64,000 nt of DNA from QPIN01 sp965224575 (lineage in GTDB: Bacteria > Pseudomonadota > Gammaproteobacteria > Methylococcales > Methylomonadaceae). Position 1 is the first letter of the stretch, and every line of letters begins with the position of its first letter. The stretch is from assembly GCA_965224575.1 (NCBI GenBank), contig CBDCZQ010000001.1, forward strand, positions 310,001 to 374,000, read 5' to 3'. The notes beneath the pieces are model-generated. The model ran no database searches. It was given only the letters and a program-made list of their open reading frames with translations, and had not been told where the DNA came from. The translations under genes were made by a program, and so were the position numbers. Shown here piece by piece: positions 27,691 to 38,999 of the stretch.

Positions 27691-29073
27691 TTGGAGAAGG
27701 CTTTCTCTTGTAGAGCCTTGATAATTTCAGTAACCTGATAGCTGTCAATTTCGCTAGGAGACTCTTCAGATTTGACTAGTGCCAACAAAGCATCACATGC
27801 TAAGTCTGGGTTAATCTCTTTATTCTTAAATAAGTCTCGCCCAAAATCCTCAATCGCAGCGTTCGGACGACCAAATTCGAGTAATTTGACGAGGGCATAT
27901 TCAGCATCCCCGTCTGTCCGATAGGTGTTGGCACTGGTATTCTGCCAATATTCACCTTCATTTTCACCAAGTAACTGAGTGGCTCTATCCCATGCGTTTT
28001 TCTCAAATGGCAAGGCACACAACAGTAATGCTATCTGTTTTGGCTCCCAATCTGTCTTGTCAATATCATCAAACCACTGCCAATCATCCATATGCCTCCG
28101 GCGCCAAGCATAAGCAGCCACAAACGACCAGAGCTTTTGATCTGATATATCCAATAAACTTGGCAGAACTTCTGCATCAAAGTCGTACTGATCCAAATCC
28201 GCCAGAACTTCACCAACAAGATGAGAATTGGAAACCATCGAAGCAAATTCTAGAACTTTAGGGAGCCTTCCTTCGGCTACGATATTCTCTACAGCGGTTT
28301 TCCGCATCTCGAATAGTTTTTCTTTCTTTTCCTCCCAATCTCCATCACCCTTATAGAGGTGTCTATCAGCTTCTGAAAAAAGCCGTTTATTCAAGAGGCT
28401 CGGGCTATTGGGCGCTAGTTGTTCCGCTATTTTCTCCATTGGGAGAAGGGACTCATCCTTTAGAGACCACTCAGACTCTGGAAAACGTCTATGATGAGCA
28501 ATAAATTTGCATAGCGCATTCCAGATAAGCATTCGTTCCTCTTCTGGGAGTTTTAAACAATGCTCAGATGTTAGCTTATCTCTCAATGCCTCAGAGGCAG
28601 GTGATGGCAAGTGGTCATAGTTACCAGCCAAAGATGCCAGCTTATCTACATCAAAGTCTGCTTGCTCAACAATCAATTCAGCACAAAATCGTGATTGTTC
28701 CCAATATTCACCTTTTGTGACACCTTTTTCCCACTTATCTGGAATCGTTTCCCTCCAGATCGGCTTATGTGTCCCAGAAGTCGTTGAGTGCTGATTGGGC
28801 AGCAAACTTTTAAGCAACTTCCAGCCAACCTCTGGCTGCTCTGCACAAATAGTTTTAAGTGCTGCTTGTCGCTTCTGAACAGAAGCCAATGTATGGGGAA
28901 GCCAGGGAAGAAAAATATCTCTCAGAGAATTGCCTGGCCTATTTGTCCAGTTTCCACAAAGCAACTCTTTAACAGAAAATTTATTGTCTTTGCAGATGGC
29001 TTTAGCATCGTGATAGTACTTCAGAGAAACCAATCAAGTTAGCATCCCCTTATAAAGCAATAATTGAATTTTG

Positions 29074-32000
29074 CTACTCTGTCTTCGGAATAATTAACTT
29101 CGCCTCAATTGAATTTCCGTTATTATTGACAAAAATCAAATCCGCTTTACCATTACCATCAAGATCACCCACTCGAACAGGCACATGATAAAAAATACTG
29201 CCCAGATGATTAAGTACTTCCCAGCCATTTAAGGTTTTATCAGCAAGACCATGGGAAACGTACCAACTACCTCCTTGGTAGACGGTCGGAGAAATAATGT
29301 CATCTCTATTATCATTGTTGAAATCACCCACTTTAAAATTAGACGCATTCAAAACTGAGCTTCCCACTTTCTTAAAAGGAAGATGGCTCCATCGTTGTAA
29401 CCCTTTTTGTCCATAGGAGATAAGCCAGCTATCATCGGTTTGATCATGGTATTTTGCCCAGTAATGTACATCAGTAGTTCCATCGCCATCAAAATCACCT
29501 AAAATAACTCTGTTTAGGTTGGTAAATCCGATTCGGTTATCTCTCTGTTTGGATTGTATTGGAGACCAAGAACCATGTTGCCCCTGCCCATCATTACCAA
29601 AGGACACTAGCCATTCACCTCTTTTATTCTAAAAATATCAGTAACACCATTGCCATCAAAGTCACCAAAATGAATATTAGGTACATCATTCACAGAGGCT
29701 CCAATATTTTTCCATGTAGAGGGAGATTTTCTTGAGTCTACATCATGAAAACGAGCCATCCATTGATTTTGATCATCCCGATAAAAGAGATCGGTTGTTC
29801 CGTTGCCATCAAAATCGCCGGAGCCAAGATATTTAATATCTAAGTCAAAGCGACCAAAAGGACTCCAACCACTTTTTCCTGACCAAGAAACATAAAGAAA
29901 TGATTGTGACTTAGCCAAAATATCGTCATCACCATCACCACCATCGAAATCCCCTATCAATATATCTTTCGGAGTAAGAGTGCCAAGTGCAGGGCTATTT
30001 GTGACAATTTCAGTGGAACCGTCAAAAGATATAAAGATATTTTTATAACGATCATTCTTTTCTTTTAGGATATAGGGAAAATAGGCGACGCCTCCATCTT
30101 CCATAAACGGCTGAGTAAGCCCGTCTATCCAAAATGCAGTTTCAGCACATTCTTCAAACACCCTTTTATCCCCTAATGAAAGTTGTATCCATCCGGTAAT
30201 GCTACCATTTCTCTTCCAGTGACCCATATATGGTACATAGGGGGAGGAACCATCCATATGTGCATTAAAGAAGATATCTTTGATTTCACCTGGATAGTTA
30301 TTATTAATATCTCTTTCGATATTAAACAGAAAAGTATTTGCAATTTTCTTTATATCTTCGAGGGTGACCTCAATGAAGTTGTTGCTGTCACTTTTGGCCA
30401 GTAAATTATTCAAGAACCCCTGATTTTCATATAGTTTTAAAATATATTCTATTGTAACCGAGGCGTGCGAAACATCATCAGTAACATATTTATTGTCATT
30501 TTTGTACCACCAGTTATCCGGATACCTAGGCCAGATAATAGTGTCGTCAGCCCCGTACTTCCAGTCATTATTTTTGAAATAAGTTTGATGATCGGCTAAG
30601 ATCTTTGGAGCCAATTTTCTGTAGTCAGTACCATCCAGGACAGAAGAGTAAGATGAGGCCTGATAATAATCACTATGGATAACTTTAGTGAGCTCTATAA
30701 GAGCTCTGAGCATTAGATGAGCTATATTGTATGGTTCTGGCTTACCAGCTTCCTTTGGTGACCATGGTGCTACCTCTTCAGGAATCACATAGTAACTTTT
30801 TTCTAAATTAGTGTTAAATTCGTGGATAGCCTCCATCGCACCCTGCGCAAGCTCCAACGCTCCAGCGCCATATTTTTTTCGTAAATCAGGATCTTCTATA
30901 ACAATTCGGGAATACCACAATATTAGTTCGCTATACATAGCGGTTTCATGTATTTGTGCCGCAAACCTTCCTGAAATCACATCCCGATACCAATGCCCGT
31001 CCTTAAAATATACTTTGTACAGCTCGCTTTTCTTAACGATGAAGAGCTGGTGGTCGAGTGCTACCATTGCCTTGGCACCATTCCACTCGACTTTGTCGCC
31101 GTCCTTGTTCGAAAGCACACTCCAGTGCCCGTTTTCGGGGGCTACTTTGTGTAGCCTGCTATTCTGGACGATAAAAAGATGCTCGTCGAGTGCCGTCATC
31201 GCCTCGGTACCATCCCACACGTCTTCATTTCCACTCTGATCGGAAAGCACACTCCAGTGCCCATTATCGGGATTTACCTTGTGCAACCTGCTATTCTGGA
31301 CGATAAAAAGATATTCGTCGTATGCCGTCATCGCCTTGGTACCATCCCACATGGCTTCATTTCCATTCTGATCCAAAAGCACTCTCCAGTGCCCGCTCCT
31401 GGGGTTTACTTCGTGCAACCTGCTATTCTGGACGATAAAAAGATGCTCGCCGAGCGTCGTCATTGCCTCGGTACCATCCCACACGGCTTCATTTCCATTC
31501 TGATCCGAAAGCACATTCCAGTTCCCGTTTTCGTGATTTACCTTGTGTAACCTGCTGTTTTGGACGATGAAGAGCTGGCCGCCTAGCACTGTCATCGCCT
31601 CGGTACCATCCCACATGGCTTCATTGCCGTTCTGGCTCGAAAACACCTCCCATTGCCCTTTCTTGGATTCTACTTCGTGAAGCCTGCTGTTTTGGACAAT
31701 GAACAACTGGTTGCCTAGTGCTGTCATCGCCTCGGTACCATCCCAGACAGCATTGCCATAAGACTTCTCATAAGCGACCCAAGCCTTAACAACTTTAGGA
31801 TTCGTAACGGATCCGCGTAATTGATCACCTAGGGGCGAATCAAGGTTATCAGATCGCATATCACTGATAAGCTTTACAATCTTTCTAAATGCATCGAAAT
31901 ATCTAGGGTCTAAAGTTGCTTCGTACATCTTAGCAAGACCAGCCACATAAGCGTGAAGAGACCAGCTTTGTTGATTACCATCTATAAAGTCTTGTTTTGC

Positions 32001-32243
32001 ATTGTTAAATACAGTGGGAAAACATATTCCTCCTTTTTTATGCTGAGTCTCAGCGTTAGCGCATTTAAAAGTATGCTCATCATACTTAAAATAGTGATTA
32101 TCATACTGAATATCCTCATTTGTTAAAAGTTCATCAGCTGTTAAGAAAAGGTTGTCTGCAGTTACCTTGCTTGGAGCTGAAAAAATTAGGCATAATAAAA
32201 TTAACACCTCAATAACGAAATGGGGATATTTAGTCTTTATCAT
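29074..32243 (-). pseudogene. Secreted FG-GAP protein with a six-fold repeat insert (frameshifted)
   Basis: Frame 32243-29607 (878 residues) passes into 29607-29074 by one indel near 29605 (DIFRIKEVNG-stop against EWLVSFGNDGQ), so the original protein had about 1055 residues. Order: Sec signal peptide (residues 1-30), helical part (LHAYVAGLAKMYEATLDPRYFDAF), six tandem 44-residue repeats at about 163-426 with AMTALGNQLFIVQNSRLHEV in each, fitting beta-propeller blades, a second helical part (HETAMYSELILWYSRI) that seems to continue the first, then calcium-type FG-GAP repeats (GDFDGNGTTDLFYR). The helical parts recall alpha/alpha-toroid sugar-active enzymes. GGAGGT precedes ATG 32243. Confidence 0.72.
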
Positions 32244-32474
32244 AATTTTACCTCCAGTAAATTATCCAAAATCTCTTAGATCATCTTTCTATTAAACCTA
32301 TCGGTTTCTTAATTCATAATTTTTACTGACAATGTTGTGGCTCTTATCTAACTACTAATCTCAGTTAGGAGGTTACCAAAAGCTACAATACTTTAAGCAA
32401 ATGCCCTATTCGAAAATTATGTACACCACTGTATTCTAGATGTTGCCATTTAATTAAATCACCTTTCCTTTAAA

Positions 32475-34396
32475 TTACCATCCCTGATGGGATATAGCAT
32501 CGGCTTTGCCATCACCATTCACATCAGCCAAAACCAAATCTTTTAATTTAATACTCGATCTGTTAAGTGGTTGCCAGCTCGATTTACCCCCAAAAGATAC
32601 ATACCATCGTTTGCCGTTAGCACGGAAAATATCTGTTTTTCCATCACCATCGAAATCTCCAAAAGCTAGCTCCTTTAATGGAACTTTAGAGGTTCCTAAT
32701 TTCTGCCACTTTCCTGTACCACCATAGGCTACTCGCCATTGCTCTTTGTGAATATTAAATACATCAGTTTTTCCGTCACCATTAAAATCTCCAAACGCCA
32801 AGTTTGGTAATTTTATTTTTGATCCATCTAATTTTACCCAATTAGAATTTCCACTATACGAAACTTCCCATTTGCCATGTGTTCTAAAAATATCAGTTTT
32901 TCCATCGCCGTTAAAATCGCCGAAAGTTAACTTTTGAATCGGTGTTCTTGAGCTACCTATTTTCTGCCACTTACTACTACCACTAAAGGATACATTCCAT
33001 TGACCACCAGAAAAAACTGTAAATACGTCTGTTTTTCCGTCACCATTAAAATCTGCAAACCTTATATTATTTAGAGTGACATTAGACACATTCCATTTTT
33101 TCCAGTTTTCACGCCCGGATAGGGAAACTTGCCATAGACCGCCAGTTGTTCTAAATGCGTCCTGCTTACCGTCACCATTAAAATCTCCCCATCCAACGTG
33201 TTTTGGATGGCTCGGTTCGAATTTTCGAAACCGCCAAAATGTTTCCCCAGAAAAGGATACAAACCATCGTTTTGGATAGCTGACGTTGAACTTGTTATCG
33301 TAAGCAACCATATTTTTATAAAAATCACATTGGTGCATTTCATTTTTTGAGCACTTCTTTTGAATTATTGCAGAAGACTCATTTCTGTGTGGAAATTCAT
33401 TGTTAATAATGCTTGCCTTGATAAGGGGAATACCTCTTATTGCTACACCATAATGATTTTTTTGAGTTAATATATTGTGCTCTATTTCAAAATAGGAACC
33501 AGCGTTATAGTCTTCCCGAGAAGACCTATCTCCGCCCCCATGAACATCAAAATTATGTCCAACAGCACCGCCTAAAACCAAATTATAACGTGCAAGATAT
33601 TCAGTATCGTCAGTGATCGAACCGCTACTTGCAATATCATGGCGGTTATGGTCAAAGAGATTCCTTTCAATAATTACGTTCTGGCTGGTATCCGCCACCA
33701 CGCCATACCCCAACGCATAGTGACCGCAGTTATTCGATCTTTCGATACGCAAATGATGATGAAAGTGATTATGGTGAATTTTAATGTTTTTGGAACCTAG
33801 CACTTCTACTCCTGCTGTTGGCCAAGCATAAATCTCATTATTATCGACTTCCACATTTTGTGTGTCTGAAATTAAAATCCCTTGTGCATCGTTGTAACAC
33901 ATACCAGGGCCATCTATAACGATTGATGGACCTTCCAATCGAAGTCCCGTTACACGCGCCCCAGTCTTTAGTTGTAATAGTTTATTTTTTTCTTTTGTTG
34001 AAGTATAAAGTAGAGCTCCAAGTGAACCATTATTTCCTCTGCCCGATGCTAAGGTAACATTTTCTTTGATTGGTAAATCCCAGATTTCTGAAAGATTAAT
34101 CCTCGCGGAATCATCTACATAAATAACATCAAAGGACTGTGCCCCATTTAATGCTTTAATTAACCCCTTTTTGTCAAAAACTATTGTTGTCGCATCACGC
34201 CGGTAAATTTTGTTGGGGTATAATTCACCGCCACCAATTTTTTCAATTTCGAAATTACTTTGTTTTGCCAGTTCTTGTGAATAGGCAAGGGGAGTATGCA
34301 CCAAAAGCAACATAGTCAATATTCCAAAATATTTAATATCTGATTTCCTGATTTCCTGATTTCCTGATTTCCTGATTTCCTAATTTCCGATAGCAT
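32475..34396 (-). CDS. Secreted beta-helix protein with FG-GAP repeats; probably phase-variable start
   Basis: The enzyme frame (34319-32475, 614 residues) begins near MTMLLLVHTPLAYSQ, too short for a signal peptide and without a ribosome site. Upstream, ATG 34396 has AAGAGGT seven bases before it and starts MLSEIRKSGNQ, but the octamer tract at 34341-34388 puts it out of frame. Domains: pectate-lyase-like right-handed beta helix (residues about 60-330: ARVTGLRLEG, DTQNVEVDNNEIYAW, SKNIKIHHNHFHHH, SQNVIIERNLFDHN), then six repeats with DFNGDGKTD. The helix with its His-rich turn resembles pectate or alginate lyases, so a polysaccharide lyase is likely but the substrate is unknown. Secreted when in frame. 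Confidence 0.75.
34341..34388. repeat. Octanucleotide tract in the 5' end of a secreted protein gene
   Basis: Five perfect copies of TGATTTCC (34341-34380) and a sixth with one change (TAATTTCC). On the coding strand this is GGAAATTA then five GGAAATCA. Between the ATG at 34396 and the signal-peptide frame, five units in total would be in phase; six are present. Confidence 0.92.
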
Positions 34397-34433
34397 CGTT
34401 GATACCTCTTTGCAGTTTTTTAGAATGCTGAAC

Positions 34434-35937
34434 TTATAACCTATTCCAATATTGCGACTCTTTGTTATCGTAACATGTGAATATTTGTATAGAACTACCG
34501 CTATTAGCAACATCAACACATTTAGTTTTTTCTAATGCAGTTTTAATTTGCATCGACTCTGATAGATGAAATGATTGTGCTCCTAATCCTCCATTACAAG
34601 GCCAAATATGGAGCGGTGTTCCATCTGACGTTCGGCTCCACTGAACATCTAAACATAAATCAGGATAATTAATGAGTCGCATCTCTCCTTGAATATTTTC
34701 TGAAGACCACATTTGCAAAGGATCATTTTTGTTGCAAACTGATAACTGAAGAAGACTTCCCTTCGATCCTTCAAAAGCACTTAAACATCTATTATTACTT
34801 GACGAAATTAAATTTATACTTGGTTTTTTCCAAAATTGTGATGGTGTATCATTACAATCGTAAACTTGTATTGGTGTTCTATCAGCTGTTTTTCCACCAG
34901 CTACTTCAACACATAGTTTTTTCTTCAATGAGCTTCTAAACTCCCCCTTAAAGGTTAATTCAAATTTTTGTGCATTACCTTCATTGCAAGGCCAAATATG
35001 AAGCGATGTACCATTTGATGAGCGCCCCCATTGAGCATCTAGGCAATTATTTGAATTGGGGGTCTTAATCTCATTTTTATTAGTCAAATCCCACTGTTGT
35101 CTAGATTCATTTGGTCTGCATGTTGAAAGAACCACTAAACTCCCTTGTGTATCTCCAGCAGCGGTCATGCACTTTCCGCCTAAGCCGACTAATAAATCGC
35201 TTGTAATATGCTTTTCTCTGCGGATTTTAGAAAAACGATCATCAAATGCATATGCGGGTTTTTCTATTGCACTATCTTTATTCTTAAAACCATCTAGCGC
35301 AATATGGCTGCAAATTTACTTAACCCATAATTTTTATATTGGCGAACATGAAACATCTCATGTGCCCATAAAGCGGGATCTTTACTTCCCTTGCCTTCAG
35401 CCCTTTTAAATACGATGATATTCATAAGAGTTATTGCTGAAGCGCCACTTTTCAATGCAATACCTTGTGTTGCTCCATTAAAAATGCTGCTGCCAACTGC
35501 ATAACGAACACTATTGAGCAGACGTTTACCAAAATACATCGAAAGCTCTGCTTTAATTTCTTCTGGGATAGGATACACACCCTTTTTAAGAGCGGAGTTT
35601 CTCCCATCAGCAATTGCCATTGCAACGGGCATTCCCAGTACTCCACTTACTGGATCCTTTAAGGTTTCTACTATTTCATCTGGGTTCTTAAATAAATATT
35701 CAACATACGACATTGGGGTGGGAATGGAGGGGGCGATAATTTTAATCGGATTTATTGCTGTCCCTAGAGGGTCATGCCAAACCATTTTTGCACGCTTTTT
35801 TGTTCCCCCATATATTTTTGCCCAAGTTTGATCGCACAATGATGTGGGTGATATATTTTACAATGAGCATATAAAGTACCTGAAGATATTGTAAAATAAA
35901 TAAAAAATAATACTAAAAAGATTAGTTTTCTTTTCAT
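34434..35937 (-). pseudogene. Secreted DUF4157-like/ricin-lectin protein with frameshifts
   Basis: ATG 35937 (GAGCC-type site AGGAG upstream) opens a signal peptide, MKRKLIFLVLFFIYFTISSG. The frame is lost near 35840 (HHCAIKLG against CDQTWAKIYGG) and again near 35300 (SKFAAILR-stop against HIALDGFKNKDSAIEKPAY). The middle part (35839-35294) holds DPALWAHEMFHVRQYKNYG, a HExxH zinc site in the DUF4157 style. The last part (35168-34434 and the stretch before it) has six QxW-like units (RQQWDL, PSQFWKK, PLQMWSS, SQYWNRL), fitting two ricin-type beta trefoils that bind sugars. Two shifts mean a pseudogene unless they are sequencing errors. Confidence 0.72.
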
Positions 35938-36542
35938 GATTGGCTCCTATCTATAAAATTAATTGTCACGACTTAAACTATCAGGAACATGATTGTTTTC
36001 CAAGGTAAAAAGCCACTAAAAAAGTGTGGAAAATTACCGTGTCTTTTCCAGTTTTTCCTAGTTTCCAAGTGTGCTTTGAAAAAGCAATGTCCTACGCTGA
36101 AAATCAGGGAAACGGAGCGATAGCGAAGTGATGATTTTTAGTCCGCAGTAGGCAACAGGGAAATTTGCAGATTCGACGTGTGCGATAGCACGCGAGAGAA
36201 GCAAAAATTTTTTCCCGATAAGCCGTCAAGTCAGTGAGGTAAGTTTTAACGGAGCGGCTTTTGTGCGGAGTTGAAACTGGACGCAGGACGTACTGTGGCA
36301 CTCGATTAAGTCGCCCGAGCGGAATGAATCTTTGGACATGGATGTCCCAAGGTGATATATAGCGAGGATGGCGCGCCAGTTTTTCTATGGCTCTGAGACT
36401 TGAGGCTATTGCCTTCAAAAAGCTTAAGGTTATTTTAAAATAAAAGGCAACGGTAATTATTAACAGATTAATCAGTTTGAGCCTAGTACTATTCTTACTT
36501 GAGCTACCCGAGGAATCAACTTTTCTAGTAAAGGAGAAAATC
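35938..36542. other. Intergenic region with a T-rich fragment and 285-bp repeat
   Basis: 36055-36094 is a fragment of a T-rich module (GCTTTGAAAAAGCAATGTCC), joined to 285-bp repeat copy 5. AAAGGAGAAAATC before 36543 is the ribosome site of the next gene. Nothing else coding seen. Confidence 0.5.
36095..36379 (+). mobile_element. 285-bp repeat, copy 5 (in a module fragment)
   Basis: Same 285 bp. Flanks GTCCTA and TTTTTC rejoin to a sequence found in other modules (for example at 12723), with no duplication. Confidence 0.88.
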
Positions 36543-37496
36543 ATGAGCAACCAATCAAGATATCTTCCCTATATATTGCACGGCCTTGCTATAGTGGGCG
36601 CAATTTATATTTGTGTCATTGCACAAAGCGTCTATGCCTCAGATCTCGGTACAATTGATGCTAAACTTGGTGACGGTCTTCATGCCGTTAAGAACTTTGC
36701 CGGAGATGACCGTTATGTGCTTGTTAGTGATCGAGAGGTGAAGCTGTTCTTGAGCAATGAGGCACTCAACTACGACAACCCTAAGATTGGTTTCAGCAAT
36801 GATAACCACTTCAAGGATTCGTGCGCACCGACTGCAGCAATGAATGTGTTCAAATGGTACGGCATCGACAAACTCGCGGGTAACACGTGCTTTTGGATGA
36901 AAGAATCTGCAGCCGATGTACAGGGCATCCGCCCGCCACCTATATGGGTGTGCCGACCTAAGATCATGCCACATAAGCTCGGTAGAGCCATGAAGACCAA
37001 TACTTGGCGTGTAGCGACAATTACGATGCCAGGCACAAATACTACAAACTTCCGTAAGGTCTTTAAATCGTATCTAGAAACCTACAAGCCCAGCAAGTTA
37101 AAGTACCAGTATGCATACGAGGAAGGCGATGGGAGGTCTCAGTACCAAATGCTTTGGAAGACGCTTGCTCAAGGGAATCCAGTTGTGGTGACCTACAAGA
37201 CTGGTGCGACGAAAGGACACTTCGCTACAATTGTTGGGATTGAGAAGGTTGGCAATGATGATAATTACAATAACGACAAGATCTTCTTGGCCAATCCGCG
37301 TAAGGAAGATCAAAACAACTCAATCAGTTGGAACAAGTTCAGGCTACTTTGGCGTCGCGATTACAATGACTTCGGTGCGCTCAAGTTAGTTGGCGAACGA
37401 CGGTATTCTCGCATCAACCTTTGGGATTCGACCGCAGTGTCTCCGTTATCTGGTGGTAGCGGTAAGGTCAAACATGAGCCCGTCCATAAGTACTAA
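36543..37496 (+). CDS. Secreted C39-like cysteine peptidase
   Basis: 317 residues from ATG 36543 (AAGGAG nearby). Signal peptide or anchor at about 9-32 (YILHGLAIVGAIYICVIAQSVYA). Papain-like core: KDSCAPTAAMNVFKWYG with catalytic Cys94, a central region with WRVATITMPGTNTTNFRKVF, GHFATIVGIEKVG with His226, and FLANPRK with Asn251. Cys, His, Asn in this order fit the C39 and C39_2 peptidases. With no transporter next to it, it is more like a stand-alone wall or protein-processing hydrolase than a bacteriocin leader peptidase. The gene is plus strand, with a terminator hairpin 20 bp behind it. It closes the cluster of secreted proteins. Confidence 0.78.
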   Translation: MSNQSRYLPYILHGLAIVGAIYICVIAQSVYASDLGTIDAKLGDGLHAVKNFAGDDRYVLVSDREVKLFLSNEALNYDNPKIGFSNDNHFKDSCAPTAAMNVFKWYGIDKLAGNTCFWMKESAADVQGIRPPPIWVCRPKIMPHKLGRAMKTNTWRVATITMPGTNTTNFRKVFKSYLETYKPSKLKYQYAYEEGDGRSQYQMLWKTLAQGNPVVVTYKTGATKGHFATIVGIEKVGNDDNYNNDKIFLANPRKEDQNNSISWNKFRLLWRRDYNDFGALKLVGERRYSRINLWDSTAVSPLSGGSGKVKHEPVHKY

Positions 37497-37518
37497 CATG
37501 AACTTCACTGCCAATCGT

Positions 37519-37553
37519 GGTACACCTCGTTAATATGTGGAGGTGTACCTTTC
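37519..37553 (+). terminator. Terminator behind the C39-like gene
   Basis: GGTACACCT (37519-37527) pairs with AGGTGTACC (37541-37549), followed by TTTCAGTTT. Confidence 0.7.
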
Positions 37554-38088
37554 AGTTTAATAATGTAGCTATTTCCAACTCCGTGATTCGGATAGAGCAT
37601 TTAACATGTTTGAACCAGCCTCAACTAGAGAATATGCACTAAAACAGAGGATTGCCCATCATGCCGATAAACAACCTAATATTATGTATTCCAAGTCACG
37701 CCTTGTCCTACGCAGGGCACTGTTCTTTTTCTCTTCGCTTTTTCAATCGCGTGGAAGTCGTCAGAACTTTATTTTTCAGCACTCAACTCTGCAAACCTCA
37801 AAATTTCGCTTTTTCTCTTTCTAAATCCTTTGGAATTCTGTCGAGCTTATTTTCTCCGAACTCAACCTGGTAAACATCGAACCCCGCTTTTGCTTTTTCT
37901 GAGTTTGATTTCCATAACAGACTTTGAAAAAACAACACCCTACTTTTCCACATCAAACCTCGCTTTTTCGCAAGCTTATGTTCTCTGCGTCCGAGCTTTA
38001 TTTTCTCCAGCAGAAACTAGCTTCACAGCTCTCAGTTTTCGCTCTATCTAAAACAATTTTATTTTCCGCTTCGTGCCTTCGCAGAAGG
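37554..38088 (-). repeat. T-rich module
   Basis: 37700-38088 is a long copy with both subtypes of the module joined (GCAAACCTC part and GACTTTGAAAAAACAAC part), with GCCTTCGCAGAAGGC at the high end. 37554-37700 shows no feature. Confidence 0.6.
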
Positions 38089-38207
38089 CTATAACCTTAA
38101 AATAACTTGCTGTGTTCAACGTCAGGACTACGAATAAGAGCTTACTAGCCTCAACAAGATGAACTTTGCATTAGAAGAATTGAGGCAAGTTGATTGGCTC
38201 GTTATAA
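38089..38207 (-). other. attC recombination site
   Basis: CTATAAC and GTTATAA, AACTTGC and GCAAGTT. Same subtype as at 1471. Confidence 0.8.
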
Positions 38208-38462
38208 AAATTAAGAAAGCTCCATTTCCCTTGTTCTCTTGCTCTTTGCTTTTTCGGTCACATGGCAGTCGTCAGAGCTTCCTGTTTCAGCACTCAATTT
38301 CGCAAACCTCAAAATTTCGCTTTTGCTCTTTCTAAATCCTTTGGCATTCCGTCGAGCTTACTTTCTCCACATCCATCTTGGCAAACATCAAGACTCGATT
38401 TTTCTTTTTCACATGCTCTTTCAGCATCATATTTTTTTTCCGCTTCTTACCTTCGCAGAAGG
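38208..38462 (-). repeat. T-rich module
   Basis: Module copy between two attC sites, closed by CCTTCGCAGAAGG. Confidence 0.6.
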
Positions 38463-38580
38463 CTATAACCATGAATTAACCAGCCTGTTTCACATCTTAG
38501 ACTTGGCAAACTACAAGCTTATTTTCTCCATAACAAGCTACGCATAAGAAAAATTTGGCTGGTTGAATGCCAAGTTATAA
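38463..38580 (-). other. attC recombination site
   Basis: CTATAAC and GTTATAA, AACCAGCC and GGCTGGTT. Same subtype as at 2655. Confidence 0.8.
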
Positions 38581-38732
38581 AAACTTGGAAGTTTTCAGAC
38601 TTTTCTTTCTTTGCTCTACTTTTTGCTTTTTAAGTCGTCGGTGCTTCCTTTCGGCACTCAAACTTTGCAAGCACAGAATTCTGCTTTTGTTCTTTCAAAA
38701 TCCATTGGCATACTGTCGTGTATTTTTCAAAG
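38581..38732 (-). repeat. T-rich module, shortened
   Basis: Only about 130 bp of module remain between the attC and the end of the pentapeptide membrane protein gene. Confidence 0.55.
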
Positions 38733-38999
38733 TCAGCGTTTAAAACGTCGTCGTATAGCGAATAATAATAATAATGCAGTTTGCGCACTGATTATTATTG
38801 CTAGCATGGCTAGTAATTGAGATGCGCGGGAAGAGGGTTTATAAAATCGCTCTTTCTGAAATGTGGCGATTGACATGGTAAAAAAAAGTGTCTCTTCATA
38901 GTCCCTTAGCCACTGCTGAATATTTACGTTAGAATTATTTGTGTCGGGGAATAGTTGATAATTTATTGGAGTTAAAGCTAACTGTGTTGTATGTTTTCC

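Larger units (their letters stand above)
25333..29033 (-). pseudogene. Large protein remnant, broken by an IS and a 285-bp repeat
   Basis: Three parts of one gene: 29033-27690 (helical repeats, starting NWTNRPGNSLRDIFLPWLPHTLASV), then 26305-26224, then 25938-25333 (ending REAE-like SYDRDAERIISHDGVPH). The last two join in frame when the 285-bp repeat is removed (LLDHYSDGSPLTLENRL). An IS481-like element separates the first two. The 5' end is also lost: TGA stands directly before the first open codon at 29033. The surviving part is about 670 residues with NAYHLLSTWSIVPGARMD and GLWIHPVIAKAMNDRERTSL. I have a memory of such blocks at the C-terminus of long, possibly STAND-like, proteins, but cannot prove it. 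Confidence 0.7.

Noticed and set aside
32475..34319. TTG at 34319 or ATG at 34313 as the normal start of the beta-helix protein
   Set aside because: No ribosome site, and the remaining signal peptide lacks a charged head. The upstream ATG with AAGAGGT and the repeat tract explains the arrangement better.
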